In this document: positions 9,002 to 18,989 of the stretch, one piece after another
Position numbering within the stretch: position 1 is the first letter of the stretch
Layout of the letters: every line of letters starts with the position of its first letter
DNA from: an uncultured Alphaproteobacteria bacterium
Lineage (GTDB): Bacteria > Pseudomonadota > Alphaproteobacteria > Methylaequorales > Methylaequoraceae
Assembly: GCA_902579395.1 (NCBI GenBank)
Contig: CACHGK010000001.1
Span: 209,036-273,035, forward strand
Direction: 5' to 3'
DNA: 64,000 nt
Notes under the pieces: generated by a model
The model's input: the letters and a program-made list of their open reading frames with translations, nothing else
Database searches by the model: none
What the model was told of the DNA's origin: nothing
Translations under genes and position numbers: made by a program

Positions 9002-9964
9002 CTATTCTATTAATTTAAAAATTTTAAGATTATCAAATGACAAATCTTGTTTAGTTAATTTTAAGCATTTTAATTCTTTCATAAATGGATCAAAGTATCT
9101 AGGCAAAGGGGCAGTAAATTCTTTATTTTCTCCAGAAGAGGTTTTAAAATTTAAAGAATAAGCGTGTAAAAAAAGTTGGTTGCTATATAAATTTTGTATT
9201 CTTCTAGAATATTTAAATTTTGTTTCGCCAACAATAGGATTCCCAATAGATTTTAAATGATATCTTATTTGGTGTTTTCTACCGGTAATAGGTTTAACAA
9301 CTAATAAAGAAATGTTATTTTTAAAACAAATTCGTTTGAAATATGTCAAAGATTTAAGCTCTTTATTATCATAATTAATTGAATGGTCTACTTTACCAAA
9401 CTTAAATTTTGGTGATCCATAAACTAAAGCAATATACCTCTTCTCAATTAAACGGTTCTTAAATAACTCACCAAAATATTTTGCGGAATCTAAACTCCTA
9501 GCAATTAATAAGATGCCAGATGTTTCTTTATCAATTCTATGAACAAGTCTGGGTCTGTCAATTGAATCAAATTTTAATGAATCTAGCATAACATCAACAT
9601 TCAATTTTATTTTTGTACCTCCTTGAACTGCAAGACCAGAGGGCTTATTTATGATTATTAAATCTTGGTCTTTAAACAAAATAAGTTCTTTTATAAAATC
9701 AGAAAACTTTCTATTGTAATCTTCCTTATTTTCAAGTTTATTTTGTTGTTTAATATTTCTAGAAAATTTTATTATATCGCCAGTATATAAGATTGATGAG
9801 TTTCTTATTCTCTTCCCATTGACTCTAACAATTCCTTTGCGAATAAACTTGCATAAAATTGGGTATGTGATGAATGATATTTTTTTTTTTAACCAATAAT
9901 CAATTCTTTGATTATTAAATTCTTTTGTAACTTTCCATTCATTTAAATTATTTTGAGGACTCAT
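9002..9964 (-). CDS. rluC: RluC/RluD-family rRNA pseudouridine synthase
   Basis: The 320-residue protein has an N-terminal S4-like RNA-binding segment (residues about 15-70) and the RluA-family catalytic motif HRIDKETSGILL with Asp145 as the expected nucleophile. It probably isomerises uridines in 23S rRNA. RluC is favoured over RluD or RluA by the S4 domain and the neighbouring ATP12-family gene; the exact target sites cannot be read from sequence. It follows rplQ by 23 bp and abuts the ATP12-family gene, so it may be expressed with the ribosomal cluster. Confidence 0.85.
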   Translation of the reverse strand: MSPQNNLNEWKVTKEFNNQRIDYWLKKKISFITYPILCKFIRKGIVRVNGKRIRNSSILYTGDIIKFSRNIKQQNKLENKEDYNRKFSDFIKELILFKDQDLIIINKPSGLAVQGGTKIKLNVDVMLDSLKFDSIDRPRLVHRIDKETSGILLIARSLDSAKYFGELFKNRLIEKRYIALVYGSPKFKFGKVDHSINYDNKELKSLTYFKRICFKNNISLLVVKPITGRKHQIRYHLKSIGNPIVGETKFKYSRRIQNLYSNQLFLHAYSLNFKTSSGENKEFTAPLPRYFDPFMKELKCLKLTKQDLSFDNLKIFKLIE

Positions 9965-9987
9965 GTCAACTCAATTTAGGATAGGAC

Positions 9988-10542
9988 TTAACTATTTTTT
10001 TTTTCTAAAGTTTTGTCTGAATCCTCATCTTTAGTTATTTTCATTGTTTTTTTCGAGGTCGTATTCTTCTCATTTGATTTGTCTACTTCTTTCGGAATCT
10101 GCATATTTTCATCAATTTTTTCATTGTTATTATTTTTTTCTTTTTCTTTTATTCTATTCTTGTCATCAAAACCTTTTGCATTAATATCTCTTTCAACAAG
10201 TTCGATTATAGCCTTGGGAGCAGAATCGCCATACCTGTAACCGGATTTTAAGATTCTAACATAACCACCATCTCTCTTCTGATATCTTTTTCCGAGAACA
10301 TCAAAAACTTTATCTACTATTTTTTTATCTCCTAAATATGAGTAAACTTTTCTTTTTGAAGCCAATGTATCCTTTTTTCCAATAGTAAGAATCTTCTCAA
10401 TGAATGGTCTTAAGTCCTTGGCTTTTGGCAATGTGGTTTCAATTTGCTCATGAATTATAAGAGACTTGCTTAGATTTTTTAAAAGAGCAATTCTATGACT
10501 TGTTTTTCTATTTAATTTTCTACCTGAATAATTATGTCTCAT
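9988..10542 (-). CDS. rplQ: 50S ribosomal protein L17 with charged C-terminal tail
   Basis: The L17 core begins MRHNYSGRKLNRKTSHR and runs to about residue 121 (SAPKAIIELVERD). A tail of about 63 residues follows, made mostly of Lys, Glu, Asn and Asp. Alphaproteobacterial L17 often has some C-terminal extension, but this one is long. It is the last gene of the alpha operon, 11 bp after rpoA. Confidence 0.97.
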   Translation of the reverse strand: MRHNYSGRKLNRKTSHRIALLKNLSKSLIIHEQIETTLPKAKDLRPFIEKILTIGKKDTLASKRKVYSYLGDKKIVDKVFDVLGKRYQKRDGGYVRILKSGYRYGDSAPKAIIELVERDINAKGFDDKNRIKEKEKNNNNEKIDENMQIPKEVDKSNEKNTTSKKTMKITKDEDSDKTLEKKNS

Positions 10543-10553
10543 TTAAACCTCTT

Positions 10554-11567
10554 TTAATAGGGATCATCAAGTTTACGTCTAATTTCTTCAATATTTTCAG
10601 GTGGCCAACCCTCAATCTTCATTCCCAACTCTAGGTTCATAGTTGAGAGAATTTCTTTTATCTCATTTAATGATTTTCTTCCAAAATTAGGTGTTCTTAA
10701 CATTTCTGATTCTGTTTTTTGAACCAAGTCACCTATATATATAATTTCATCGTTTTTTAAACAGTTAGCGGATCTGACTGAGAGTTCCAGCTCTTCAACC
10801 TTTCTAAGTAAATTAACGTTTAGTGAAGGTTCCTCCGCAGCCGGCGGAGCCACTTCCTCGTCAGGTTCCTCAAAATTTATAAACATCTTTAATTGTTCAT
10901 CAATTATTCTTGCAGCGTAGGCAACTGAATCCTCTGGAATTACTGAACCATTTGTTTCAATGTTCATAATAAGTTTATCATAATCAGTTACTTGACCTAC
11001 CCTTGAGTTCTCAACTCTAAATGAAACTCTTCTAACAGGAGAAAAAAAAGAATCTATAAAAATTGTACCTAAGGGAGCATCATTTTTTTGCTTTAGTGCT
11101 GGAACATATCCTTTACCCTCTTCAACATTTAATGTCACATTTATTTTTGCTTTTGAATCGAGTGTAAACAAATGAAGATCTTTATTCAAAACCTCAACGT
11201 GTGCTCCACAATCAATATCTCCTGCTGTAATGGCCTTAGGTCCCTCAGCTTTGATATGTATTTTGGTTGACTCGACATCATTCAGTTTTAGTGCTAGTTG
11301 TTTTATGTTAAGAATTATATCTGTAACGTCTTCAATTACACCTGGAATGGCAGAAAATTCATGAGTTATACCTTCAATATGAACAGAAGTTACCGCCGCT
11401 CCTCTAATGGAGGACAATAATACCCGTCTTAGCATGTTGCCCAATGTTTGACCATAACCGCTTTCAAGAGGTTCTGCGATTAATTCAGCTGCAGTTGAAT
11501 TTTCTTTGATCTTATTAAATTCAATTTTTTTTGGCTTAATTAGCTCTTTCCAATTCTTATTAATCAC
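10554..11567 (-). CDS. rpoA: RNA polymerase alpha subunit
   Basis: RpoA nucleates polymerase assembly (N-terminal domain) and binds UP elements and activators (C-terminal domain). From a GTG at 11567 the protein is 337 residues, the usual length, and starts [17 protein letters not shown], like the family N-terminus; an AGGA sits about 9 bp upstream. An ATG at 11630 is in frame but would add 21 non-homologous residues and overlap rpsK by 35 bp, so I prefer the GTG. An acidic/Pro linker ([13 protein letters not shown]) joins the two domains, and the C-terminal domain has the helix-hairpin segment [15 protein letters not shown]. Confidence 0.95.
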   Translation of the reverse strand: MINKNWKELIKPKKIEFNKIKENSTAAELIAEPLESGYGQTLGNMLRRVLLSSIRGAAVTSVHIEGITHEFSAIPGVIEDVTDIILNIKQLALKLNDVESTKIHIKAEGPKAITAGDIDCGAHVEVLNKDLHLFTLDSKAKINVTLNVEEGKGYVPALKQKNDAPLGTIFIDSFFSPVRRVSFRVENSRVGQVTDYDKLIMNIETNGSVIPEDSVAYAARIIDEQLKMFINFEEPDEEVAPPAAEEPSLNVNLLRKVEELELSVRSANCLKNDEIIYIGDLVQKTESEMLRTPNFGRKSLNEIKEILSTMNLELGMKIEGWPPENIEEIRRKLDDPY

Positions 11568-11595
11568 TACTATACATCCTTTGTTAAGTATTAAG

Positions 11596-11985
11596 CTAAA
11601 CTCTTCTTCGTTTTGATGGTCGACAGCCATTATGTGGAATAGGAGTTATATCTTTAATTACAGTAATATTCAGGCCCGTTGATCCCAAAGCTCTGATTGC
11701 TGACTCACGTCCGTTACCAGGTCCTTTAATGACAACCTCTACGTGCTTCATTCCATGCTCCATAGCTTTCTTTCCAGCTTCCTCAGCAGCAAGTTGTGCT
11801 GCAAATGGCGTGGATTTTCTAGAGCCTTTAAACCCTTTATTTCCAGAGGATGACCACGAGACTGTATTACCAGTATTATCTGTAATCGTTATAATTGTAT
11901 TATTGAAAGTTGAATTAATGTGGGCAATACCTGATGGAATATTTTTCTTTACTTTTTTCTTTGTTTTTGAACTTTTAGTTACCAT
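11596..11985 (-). CDS. rpsK: 30S ribosomal protein S11
   Basis: The 129-residue S11 has its typical segments: [33 protein letters not shown] and, at the C-terminus, [18 protein letters not shown]. It binds the 30S platform near the anti-Shine-Dalgarno region. It lies 6 bp after rpsM and 28 bp before the chosen rpoA start. The N-terminal dozen residues are Lys-rich and variable. Confidence 0.98.
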   Translation of the reverse strand: MVTKSSKTKKKVKKNIPSGIAHINSTFNNTIITITDNTGNTVSWSSSGNKGFKGSRKSTPFAAQLAAEEAGKKAMEHGMKHVEVVIKGPGNGRESAIRALGSTGLNITVIKDITPIPHNGCRPSKRRRV

Positions 11986-11991
11986 TTTAAA

Positions 11992-12366
11992 TTAAACTGC
12001 CTTTTTCTTTCCTGCTATAGGTATTGCTTTCCCTTTTCTTGTTCTCGCATTAGTGTGCGTTCTTTGCCCTCTAACAGGAAGCTTTTTTCTATGTCTCAAA
12101 CCTCTGTAACAACCAAGGTCGGTTAACCTTTTTATTCTTGTTGAAACTTCTCTTCTCAGATCACCTTCAACTAAAAAATTTTTATCAATATACTCTCTTA
12201 TCTTAATTACTTCATCTTCATTTAATTCATTAACTCTTTTATTTGAATTTATTTTTACTGAATCACAGATCTTTCTGGCAAATTTTGGTCCAATACCGTA
12301 TATGTATCTCAAGGATATCTCCAGACGCTTATTACTTGGAACATTAACACCAGCTATTCTTGCCAC
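11992..12366 (-). CDS. rpsM: 30S ribosomal protein S13
   Basis: The 124-residue S13 begins [19 protein letters not shown] and ends with the basic tail typical of the family, including [15 protein letters not shown] and [13 protein letters not shown]. It sits in the 30S head and contacts the P-site tRNA and 50S. It is the first gene of the alpha operon, separated from adk by 60 bp that hold a promoter candidate. The rpmJ (L36) gene found here in some bacteria is absent. Confidence 0.98.
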   Translation of the reverse strand: MARIAGVNVPSNKRLEISLRYIYGIGPKFARKICDSVKINSNKRVNELNEDEVIKIREYIDKNFLVEGDLRREVSTRIKRLTDLGCYRGLRHRKKLPVRGQRTHTNARTRKGKAIPIAGKKKAV

Positions 12367-12394
12367 ATTACCCTCTCAATAAATCCAAATCTGG

Positions 12395-12422
12395 ATTATA
12401 TTTTCTTTTTATTTTAAGTCAA
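12395..12422 (-). promoter_or_regulatory. Promoter candidate for rpsM-rpsK-rpoA-rplQ
   Basis: On the minus strand TTGACT (12417-12422) and a perfect TATAAT (12395-12400) are 16 bp apart, in the only sizeable gap between adk and rpsM. A small ATCCA-GATT-TGGAT hairpin lies just downstream and would be at or near the 5' end of the transcript. Confidence 0.65.
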
Positions 12423-12426
12423 CACG

Positions 12427-12999
12427 CTAAGAAATAATCTTTAAAATTTCCTCATTAACTTTATCGATATCTTCCATAGCATTAATTTTACTTAAAATTC
12501 CTTTTTTCTCATAATATTCTACAATTGGTAAAGTTGAGGATTTGTAAACTTCAATTCTATTTAATAAAATTTCAATATTATCGTCTTTTCGAAGATCATT
12601 GCTAGCTGCTTCCTTTATTCTATTTTGGATTCTTTCTTTAAGAATATCGAAATCTATTTTAAAGAGAATGACACTATCTAGTTCTAAAGAAATATTTTCT
12701 AATGCTTTATCAAGAACCTTAGCTTGGTTTAAATTTCTTGGAAAACCGTCAAATATTACACTTTTATTAACATATTCCTCAACTTTATTTACAATAATGT
12801 TTATAACTATCTCATCAGAAACCAGCTCTCCAGATTCCATAAGCATACTTATTTTTTTTCCTAAATCAGAGTTTTTTGAAGTTTCCTCTCTAAGTAAATC
12901 TCCTGTTGATAATTGAATGTAGTTTTTTTTTTCTACCAGTAGTTTAGATTGAGTTCCCTTACCACATCCCGGTGGGCCGAGCAGTACAATTCTACTCAT
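12427..12999 (-). CDS. adk: Adenylate kinase (short type)
   Basis: Adk interconverts ATP + AMP and 2 ADP. The P-loop GPPGCGKGTQS is at residues 8-18 and the AMP-binding FDGFPRNLNQAK near 84-95. The 190-residue length and lack of a Cys-containing LID insertion mark the short form usual in Alphaproteobacteria. It overlaps secY by 4 bp (ATGA type), the standard secY-adk coupling. Confidence 0.97.
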   Translation of the reverse strand: MSRIVLLGPPGCGKGTQSKLLVEKKNYIQLSTGDLLREETSKNSDLGKKISMLMESGELVSDEIVINIIVNKVEEYVNKSVIFDGFPRNLNQAKVLDKALENISLELDSVILFKIDFDILKERIQNRIKEAASNDLRKDDNIEILLNRIEVYKSSTLPIVEYYEKKGILSKINAMEDIDKVNEEILKIIS

Positions 13000-14339
13000 C
13001 TTCCTCTTCTTAAATTTGATTTTCTTATTAAACCTTCATATTGATGGGCTAATAAATAAGATTGAATTTGGTTAACAGTATCCATCGTAACACTTACTAC
13101 AATTAATAAACTTGTTCCGCCAAAATAAAATGGAACTTTATATTTTGCAATTAATAATTCTGGTAAAAGACAAATCAATGCCAAATAGATTGCACCTAAA
13201 ACAGTTAATCTTGTAAGAATATAATCCAGATAAATTGCTGTATTTTCTCCAGGTCTTATGCCAGGAACAAATCCACCATATTTTTTTAGATTATCTGCAG
13301 TATCCTTTGGGTTAAAAACAATTGCGGTATAAAAGAATGCGAAGAAGATTATCATAGACATGTATACAGTTAAATACACAGGATGCCCCCTACTTAAAAA
13401 TAAACTGATTGTATTTAACCATTCAGGTCCTCCTCCTGCATTAAAGCTGACAAAAGTTATTGGCAAAAGCAAAAGAGAACTTGCGAATATTGGTGGTATA
13501 ACACCAGCGGTATTGATTTTTAATGGTAAATGTGAAGATTCAGCAACTTTATTTCCTGCTCCAGGTTGCCGTTTTGGATATTGTATTGTAATTCTTCTCT
13601 GTGCTCTTTCTATGAAAACCATAAATGCTATAACCGAAATGGACATTATCAATAAAAACACAATAAAAAGAGTTGATAATGCACCAGTTCTTCCCAACTC
13701 AAACGTCGTACTTAAGGCTAAAGGTAGCTGAGCTACAATACCTGTGAATATTATTAGAGATATTCCATTCCCAATACCCCTCTGGGTTATTTGTTCCCCC
13801 AACCACACTAGAAATAATGTCCCTGAAACTAAAGTAATAACTGTTACAAATCTAAAAAATATCCCAGGTTCCATTACTGCTTGAAGTCCTTGACTATTAG
13901 ACATGTTTTCAACTCCGACAGCCACTCCATAGCCTTGAACTGTTGCAAGAAATACGGTGCCGTATCTTGCGTATTGATTAATTTTTTTTCTCCCCACCTC
14001 ACCTTCTTTCTTGAGTTGTTCAAGCTGAGGTGAAATAACTGTTAATAACTGCATTATAATACTTGCTGATATATATGGCATGATATTCAAAGCAAAGACG
14101 GTCATTCTACCCAACGCACCACCTGCAAACATGTCAAACATTCCCAATATACCGCCGACATTTCTCTCAAAAACCTTTTCAAGTGCCACTGGATCAATAC
14201 CTGGTATGGGAATGTAAGAGCCGATTCTGTATACAATAAGCGCGAGAAGAGTAAACAAAATTCGCTTCTTAAGATCATCGGCTTTTGCTATTGATCCGAA
14301 ATTTATTCTTGACGCGAGCTGTTCTGATACTGATGCCAT
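12996..14339 (-). CDS. secY: Protein translocase channel subunit SecY
   Basis: This 447-residue inner-membrane channel has ten expected transmembrane helices. Family features include an N-terminal segment before YRIGSYIPIPGID, the plug region near GGALGRMTVFALNIMPYISA, and cytoplasmic loops with RRITIQYPKR and FVPGIRPGENT. It forms the SecYEG translocon with SecE (39539-39724). It is placed after rplO as in most bacteria, with a 3 bp gap. Confidence 0.98.
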   Translation of the reverse strand: MASVSEQLASRINFGSIAKADDLKKRILFTLLALIVYRIGSYIPIPGIDPVALEKVFERNVGGILGMFDMFAGGALGRMTVFALNIMPYISASIIMQLLTVISPQLEQLKKEGEVGRKKINQYARYGTVFLATVQGYGVAVGVENMSNSQGLQAVMEPGIFFRFVTVITLVSGTLFLVWLGEQITQRGIGNGISLIIFTGIVAQLPLALSTTFELGRTGALSTLFIVFLLIMSISVIAFMVFIERAQRRITIQYPKRQPGAGNKVAESSHLPLKINTAGVIPPIFASSLLLLPITFVSFNAGGGPEWLNTISLFLSRGHPVYLTVYMSMIIFFAFFYTAIVFNPKDTADNLKKYGGFVPGIRPGENTAIYLDYILTRLTVLGAIYLALICLLPELLIAKYKVPFYFGGTSLLIVVSVTMDTVNQIQSYLLAHQYEGLIRKSNLRRGR

Positions 14340-14342
14340 TAT

Positions 14343-15008
14343 TTAACTCTTCTTTTTCGTTGATGATTTTTTAGCTTCGTTTTTCTTTTTAATAGGCTTT
14401 TTAATTGATTTTTTCTCTTCTTTTTTTGTATCAACTGCTTTAGATTTTATAGATGCCTTCAAGTCTACTTTTTTATCATTAGAGGTTTTGGAAAGTTTAT
14501 TCCCCTCTTGATTTTTTTTATTTTTTAAGTTTGTAGTTTTCTTTTTTTTTTTCAAAAACTTAACAACTGTAACCGTTCCTCCAACTCTCTCAAACTCCTT
14601 TTTTGCAGATCCTGAGATAGCATGAGACTCAACACTAATTGATTTATCAAGTTTGTTACCTAATAAAAGCTTAATAAAAACATTCTTTTTTGAGCTTGAA
14701 TAATTTATTAAATCTATAATCGATAATTTATCATTTTCTTTTACTAATTTCTTTTCAATAAGTGAGTTTACAAAATCAGTTTTTAAAACAACTTTATTGA
14801 TCCTTTTCCTCGACTTAAAACCGTGCTTAGGCATCCTCATATGCAGAGGCATTTGGCCTCCTTCAAAACCATTTATTGATACACCTGTTCTTGATTTTTG
14901 CCCTTTCATTCCTCTGCCAGCCGTTTTACCCTTGCCAGAGCCAATGCCTCTTCCAACGCGTTTTCTTTTTTTTAAATTTGTTTCTATTTTAAATTCATTA
15001 AGTTTCAT
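14343..15008 (-). CDS. rplO: 50S ribosomal protein L15 with Lys-rich C-terminal tail
   Basis: The L15 core starts MKLNEFKI and has [19 protein letters not shown] and [18 protein letters not shown]. The core ends near residue 151 (TVTVVKFL); a further 70 residues are almost only Lys, Ser, Asn, Glu and Thr. I start at the ATG at 15008, 4 bp after rpmD; an in-frame codon 6 residues upstream would overlap rpmD and matches nothing in the family. Confidence 0.96.
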   Translation of the reverse strand: MKLNEFKIETNLKKRKRVGRGIGSGKGKTAGRGMKGQKSRTGVSINGFEGGQMPLHMRMPKHGFKSRKRINKVVLKTDFVNSLIEKKLVKENDKLSIIDLINYSSSKKNVFIKLLLGNKLDKSISVESHAISGSAKKEFERVGGTVTVVKFLKKKKKTTNLKNKKNQEGNKLSKTSNDKKVDLKASIKSKAVDTKKEEKKSIKKPIKKKNEAKKSSTKKKS

Positions 15009-15012
15009 AAGA

Positions 15013-15192
15013 CTAGACCTTTTCAACCTTTACTAAATGTTTAATTTTGTCAATCATGCCATTTATTGAAGGGCAATCTTCATGAATTTTTTCCCTATTT
15101 ATTTTATTTAACCCCAAACTAATCAGAATATGGCGTTGCTTAATGTTCCTTCCAATTGGACTTTTCAATTGCTTAATTCTAATTTTTGGCAT
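15013..15192 (-). CDS. rpmD: 50S ribosomal protein L30
   Basis: This short 59-residue frame is easily missed. It reads [16 protein letters not shown], then [11 protein letters not shown] and, at the end, [10 protein letters not shown]-like residues ([10 protein letters not shown]). These match the L30 fold and its position between rpsE and rplO. Its ATG overlaps the last 14 bp of rpsE in another frame, so translation is probably coupled to S5. Confidence 0.95.
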   Translation of the reverse strand: MPKIRIKQLKSPIGRNIKQRHILISLGLNKINREKIHEDCPSINGMIDKIKHLVKVEKV

Positions 15193-16102
15193 TGTCGTTT
15201 CCTATTTGGGAGATTTTTCTTCTTTTAGTAATATCGTTGATTTTAAGACCTCTTCTCATAGCAATTATCTTTGGAGAGGAAGCTGATTTTAAAGCTTCAA
15301 AAGTTGCTCTAACCATATTATGAGGATTTGAAGTTCCAACAGATTTTGCAACAATATCTTGAATACCAAGAGCTTCAAAAACAGCTCTCATAGGTCCCCC
15401 AGCAATTACTCCTGTACCCGATGGAGCTGTCCTCAGATAAACTATTCCTGAGTCAAACCTTCCTTTGATATCATGATGAAGAGTTCTGCCTTGCCTTAGT
15501 GGAATCCTAATCATATTGGCCTTAGCTTCGTCAGTTGCTTTTTTTATTGCTTCGGGCACCTCTTTAGCTTTACCTTTTCCATGACCTACCATTCCATTTC
15601 CATCACCAACAACGACAAGAGCAGCGAAACTAAATCTTCTTCCTCCTTTGACAACTTTTGCAACTCTATTAATACTGACAAGTTTTTCAACATATTCCCC
15701 TTGCTCATTATTTCTATTGTTTGGTTCTTGTTGATTTTGTCTTGTATCCGTTGATTTTTGTGAATCATTTGATTTTTTTTGTTTTTGATTATTGTTTGCT
15801 TGCGAAGATGTTAGTTTCTTTCTAGAAGTCTTATCTTTAGGTGATTCTTTTCTTTCAATATTTTTTTTTGTCTCTTTTTCTACCTCATTTTGAGTTATTA
15901 CTTTGTTAACTCCATTATCTGATGAAACTTCTGTATCATCTTTATTTTCATTAGAAGTCTTAGAAACTTCTGTGACATTGTTTTCATTTGCTTTATCAAT
16001 CGACGCTGAAGATTTATCTACATCAGTTTTCTTTTCAACTTTATCGATATTATTCTTGTCTTCGACTTTTACATCTTTTGATTTATTTTTTTCTTCACTC
16101 AT
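15179..16102 (-). CDS. rpsE: 30S ribosomal protein S5 with a long low-complexity N-terminal extension
   Basis: The S5 core begins near residue 135 ([33 protein letters not shown]) and ends at residue 307; it is complete, with [18 protein letters not shown] and [13 protein letters not shown]. Before it are about 134 residues of Lys, Asp, Glu, Asn, Ser and Gln. The extension looks translated: there is no internal Met before the core, and the ATG at 16102 has AGGA about 7 bp upstream. S5 affects decoding accuracy at the mRNA entry channel. The function of the extension is unknown. Confidence 0.96.
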   Translation of the reverse strand: MSEEKNKSKDVKVEDKNNIDKVEKKTDVDKSSASIDKANENNVTEVSKTSNENKDDTEVSSDNGVNKVITQNEVEKETKKNIERKESPKDKTSRKKLTSSQANNNQKQKKSNDSQKSTDTRQNQQEPNNRNNEQGEYVEKLVSINRVAKVVKGGRRFSFAALVVVGDGNGMVGHGKGKAKEVPEAIKKATDEAKANMIRIPLRQGRTLHHDIKGRFDSGIVYLRTAPSGTGVIAGGPMRAVFEALGIQDIVAKSVGTSNPHNMVRATFEALKSASSPKIIAMRRGLKINDITKRRKISQIGNDNAKN

Positions 16103-16110
16103 ACTTAATC

Positions 16111-16464
16111 CTAAAATTTTACACCTTTCGATCTTATTCCCATTGCAAGCTCCTTTATTCTTCCATGATAAAGATATCCTCCTCTATCAAAAGCAAAAGC
16201 ATCTTTGATTTTTTTTTCTTTAATAAGTTCTCCTAATTTTTCACCTACTTTGAAGGCAACTTCCTTTGGTTTAATACCCTTTTCTTTAAAAGATTTGTCA
16301 TGTGATGATGTTGATAAAATTGTTTTGCCCTGTCTATCATCTATAACCTGAACATATATATGTTTTGATGATCTGAATGCGGATAGTCTAAGGTTAGCAC
16401 TTTTTTTGATCTTAGATCTAACTCTTGAGCTTCTTTTTTTTATTGAACGTTTTCTAGATATCAT
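16111..16464 (-). CDS. rplR: 50S ribosomal protein L18
   Basis: The 117-residue L18 has a basic N-terminus and the motifs [17 protein letters not shown] and, at the C-terminus, [16 protein letters not shown]. It binds 5S rRNA with L5. Its ATG overlaps the rplF stop by 4 bp, and rpsE follows after 8 bp. Confidence 0.97.
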   Translation of the reverse strand: MISRKRSIKKRSSRVRSKIKKSANLRLSAFRSSKHIYVQVIDDRQGKTILSTSSHDKSFKEKGIKPKEVAFKVGEKLGELIKEKKIKDAFAFDRGGYLYHGRIKELAMGIRSKGVKF

Positions 16465-16994
16465 TTTTTCTTGCCTTCTTTTCTTTTAATAACTTCATCT
16501 TTATACTTTATTCCTTTCCCCTTATAGGGTTCAGGTTTTCTAAACGATCTGATATTAGCAGCGATTTGTCCAACTTTCTGTTTATCAATTCCTGAAATTT
16601 TTATTTCAGTAGGTTTAGGAACGTCAATTTTCAAATCATCTGGAACATCAAATTTTATTGGATGAGAATATCCAAGAAGCAACTCTAATATTTTACCTTT
16701 CTGAGTAGCTTTATAACCAACTCCATTTAATTCCAATTCTTTAACGAATCCTGAAGTAACTCCGTCAACTATATTTTTTATTCTAGACCTTACAGTACCC
16801 CACATTTTTTGATGATTTATCGAATTGCTTGATTTATTGACATGAATCATATTTTCCTTAATTTCTACTTTTGCATTTGTCTTAAAGTCAAAAGAAAGTT
16901 CACCAAGTTTTCCCTTAGCATATATAACGTTTTGCTCTATTCTCACTTGAGTATCACTAGGAACAGTTATTGGAATTCTTCCACTTCTTGACAT
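16461..16994 (-). CDS. rplF: 50S ribosomal protein L6
   Basis: The 177-residue L6 starts MSRSGRIPITVPSDTQV and has the C-terminal family motif RSFRKPEPYKGKGIKYKDE. It sits near the factor-binding site of the 50S subunit. It has normal length for the family and lies 9 bp after rpsH. Confidence 0.98.
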   Translation of the reverse strand: MSRSGRIPITVPSDTQVRIEQNVIYAKGKLGELSFDFKTNAKVEIKENMIHVNKSSNSINHQKMWGTVRSRIKNIVDGVTSGFVKELELNGVGYKATQKGKILELLLGYSHPIKFDVPDDLKIDVPKPTEIKISGIDKQKVGQIAANIRSFRKPEPYKGKGIKYKDEVIKRKEGKKK

Positions 16995-17003
16995 ATTTAT
17001 CTC

Positions 17004-17402
17004 CTAAAAAACCTTACACAAAATTTCGCCACCCACATTTTCGTCTCTTGCTTCACTGTCTGACAAAACGCCTTTAGAGGTTGACAAAATTGAAATACCA
17101 AGTCCATCAAAGTTTCTCTGAAGATCACCTATTTTAGAGTAAACTCTTCTTCCGGGTGTTGAAACTCTTGAAATATCTTTTATCACGGGTTCACCATCTA
17201 CGTATTTTAATTCAATTTGAAAATTATTCTTATGATTTTCTAATTCAATTTTTTTAAAACCTCTTATATAACCTTCTCTATGCAAAACATCAAGCACATT
17301 ACCTCTAAATCTTGATGCAGGCATCAGAACGGATTCTTTTTTACGTAATTGTCCATTCCTAATTCTTGTTAACATATCGCCGAGTGGGTCTGATAAACTC
17401 AT
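17004..17402 (-). CDS. rpsH: 30S ribosomal protein S8
   Basis: The 132-residue S8 starts MSLSDPLGDMLTRIRNGQ and has the C-terminal segment GLGISILSTSKGVLSD. S8 binds helix 21 of 16S rRNA and, in E. coli, represses the spc operon at rplE; I did not identify such an operator here. It lies 20 bp after rpsN. Confidence 0.98.
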   Translation of the reverse strand: MSLSDPLGDMLTRIRNGQLRKKESVLMPASRFRGNVLDVLHREGYIRGFKKIELENHKNNFQIELKYVDGEPVIKDISRVSTPGRRVYSKIGDLQRNFDGLGISILSTSKGVLSDSEARDENVGGEILCKVF

Positions 17403-17422
17403 GTCTTTAATCCTTTCCTTTA

Positions 17423-17728
17423 CTACCAGCTTGATTTAGTTATTCCAGGAATTTGACCTACAGCAGCCAATTCTCTGAAAGCAATTCTAGACAATTTAAA
17501 CTTTCTATAAACACCCCTAGATCTACCAGTTAAAGCACATCTATTTCTAATTCTCACCTTAGAAGCATTTCTTGGGATTTTTGAAAGTTGAAGTCTAGCC
17601 TGAAATTGTTCATCAGGACTTAATTTTTTATTATTTGCAAGTTTTAATAGTTTATTTCTTTTTGCCTTATACTTATTATACAACTTAATTCTTTTTTTAT
17701 TTCTTTCTATTATACTCAACTTAGACAT
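17423..17728 (-). CDS. rpsN: 30S ribosomal protein S14 (zinc-free type)
   Basis: The 101-residue S14 has [20 protein letters not shown] and ends IPGITKSSW, the family C-terminus. The length and the lack of paired CxxC motifs identify the long zinc-independent form. It lies between rplE and rpsH. Confidence 0.98.
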   Translation of the reverse strand: MSKLSIIERNKKRIKLYNKYKAKRNKLLKLANNKKLSPDEQFQARLQLSKIPRNASKVRIRNRCALTGRSRGVYRKFKLSRIAFRELAAVGQIPGITKSSW

Positions 17729-17737
17729 TGTTTCTCC

Positions 17738-18277
17738 TTAATCTTTAAATGGAAGGTTAAAGCTCTTTAGTAGTTCGTAAGCATGTTCTTTTTTTTTGGC
17801 TGAAGTAGTTATTGTAATATCCATTCCTCTAACCTTGTCTATCTTATCGTAGTTTATTTCAGGAAATATTATTTGTTCTTTGATTCCAATTGAATAGTTA
17901 CCAAATCCATCAAATGACTTTTTAGACAAACCTTTAAAATCCCTTACCCTTGGCAAAGCGATAAATACAAGCCTATCTAAAAACTCATACATTCTTTTTT
18001 TTCTTAAAGTAACTTTGCATCCAATACTTAAACCTTTTCTTAATTTAAAACCAGCAATTGATTTTTTTGCTTTCGTTATTACGGGCTTTTGTCCAGTGAT
18101 AAGAGATAAATCCTCAATTGCATTATTTATAACCTTAGAGTCTGAGACAGCTTCACCAACCCCAATATTTACAACAATTTTCTCCAACTTAGGTACTTCA
18201 AAAAGATTTTTAAGTCCAAATTTTTCCTTAAGTTCATTTCTAATTTGAGAATTATATTTTTCTGCTAATCTTGCCAT
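17738..18277 (-). CDS. rplE: 50S ribosomal protein L5
   Basis: The 179-residue L5 has [13 protein letters not shown], the [17 protein letters not shown] region and, near the end, [19 protein letters not shown]. It carries 5S rRNA into the 50S subunit and touches P-site tRNA. It lies 7 bp after rplX. Confidence 0.98.
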   Translation of the reverse strand: MARLAEKYNSQIRNELKEKFGLKNLFEVPKLEKIVVNIGVGEAVSDSKVINNAIEDLSLITGQKPVITKAKKSIAGFKLRKGLSIGCKVTLRKKRMYEFLDRLVFIALPRVRDFKGLSKKSFDGFGNYSIGIKEQIIFPEINYDKIDKVRGMDITITTSAKKKEHAYELLKSFNLPFKD

Positions 18278-18284
18278 ATTGAGT

Positions 18285-18608
18285 CTAAGTTAATGTTTCA
18301 CCTGATTTCTTTGAGTATCTAATCTTTTTTCCGTCTTTTAAAAATTTAAATCCAACTCTTGAGGGTTTAGAGGTTTTTGGATCAACAAGTGATAATTTGC
18401 AAATGAATAAAGGCATTTCAATACTTTCAATACCACCTTTTTGAGTCGCAGACTGTTTGGTGTGTTTTTTTGCGATATTAATTCCTTCAACAATTGCTTT
18501 ATCTTCCAAGTTTTTCATCTTAATTATCTTTAAAACTTTCCCAGTTTTACCCTTGTCTTTACCAGAAAGAATAAATACATTGTCTCCTTTTTTAATTTTA
18601 GCTGCCAT
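18285..18608 (-). CDS. rplX: 50S ribosomal protein L24
   Basis: The 107-residue L24 starts with a KOW-type segment, [20 protein letters not shown], followed by [12 protein letters not shown]. It starts 50S assembly by binding the 5' end of 23S rRNA. It lies 2 bp after rplN. Confidence 0.98.
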   Translation of the reverse strand: MAAKIKKGDNVFILSGKDKGKTGKVLKIIKMKNLEDKAIVEGINIAKKHTKQSATQKGGIESIEMPLFICKLSLVDPKTSKPSRVGFKFLKDGKKIRYSKKSGETLT

Positions 18609-18610
18609 AA

Positions 18611-18979
18611 TTACAGTACCTCTGGGGCTAATGAAATTATTTTCATGTATTTTTTAGCTCTCAATTCTCTAGTAACGGGTCCAAAAATCCTAGTACCAAG
18701 TGGTTCTCCATTATTATTTATTAGAACAGCCGCATTTCTGTCAAATCTAATAGATGAACCGTCAGATCTATAAACGTCTTTAGCAGTTCTTACTATCACG
18801 GCTTTATGTATTTCACCTTTTTTTACTTTACCTCTTGGGATTGCGTCTTTGACTGTAATAACTATTATATCCCCAACTGATGCAAACTTTCTCTTTGATC
18901 CGCCCAATACTTTAATACACTGGATTTTTTTTGCTCCAGAGTTATCAGCTACTAATAATGTTGATTGCATCTGTATCAT
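18611..18979 (-). CDS. rplN: 50S ribosomal protein L14
   Basis: The 122-residue L14 starts [20 protein letters not shown] and has [19 protein letters not shown] and [11 protein letters not shown], all family signatures. It lies at the 50S-30S interface. Full length; 10 bp after rpsQ. Confidence 0.98.
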   Translation of the reverse strand: MIQMQSTLLVADNSGAKKIQCIKVLGGSKRKFASVGDIIVITVKDAIPRGKVKKGEIHKAVIVRTAKDVYRSDGSSIRFDRNAAVLINNNGEPLGTRIFGPVTRELRAKKYMKIISLAPEVL

Positions 18980-18989
18980 TTACATTCCC

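Noticed and set aside
11568-11630. ATG start for rpoA giving 358 residues
   Set aside because: It overlaps rpsK by 35 bp and adds residues not found in the family; GTG 11567 gives the normal length.
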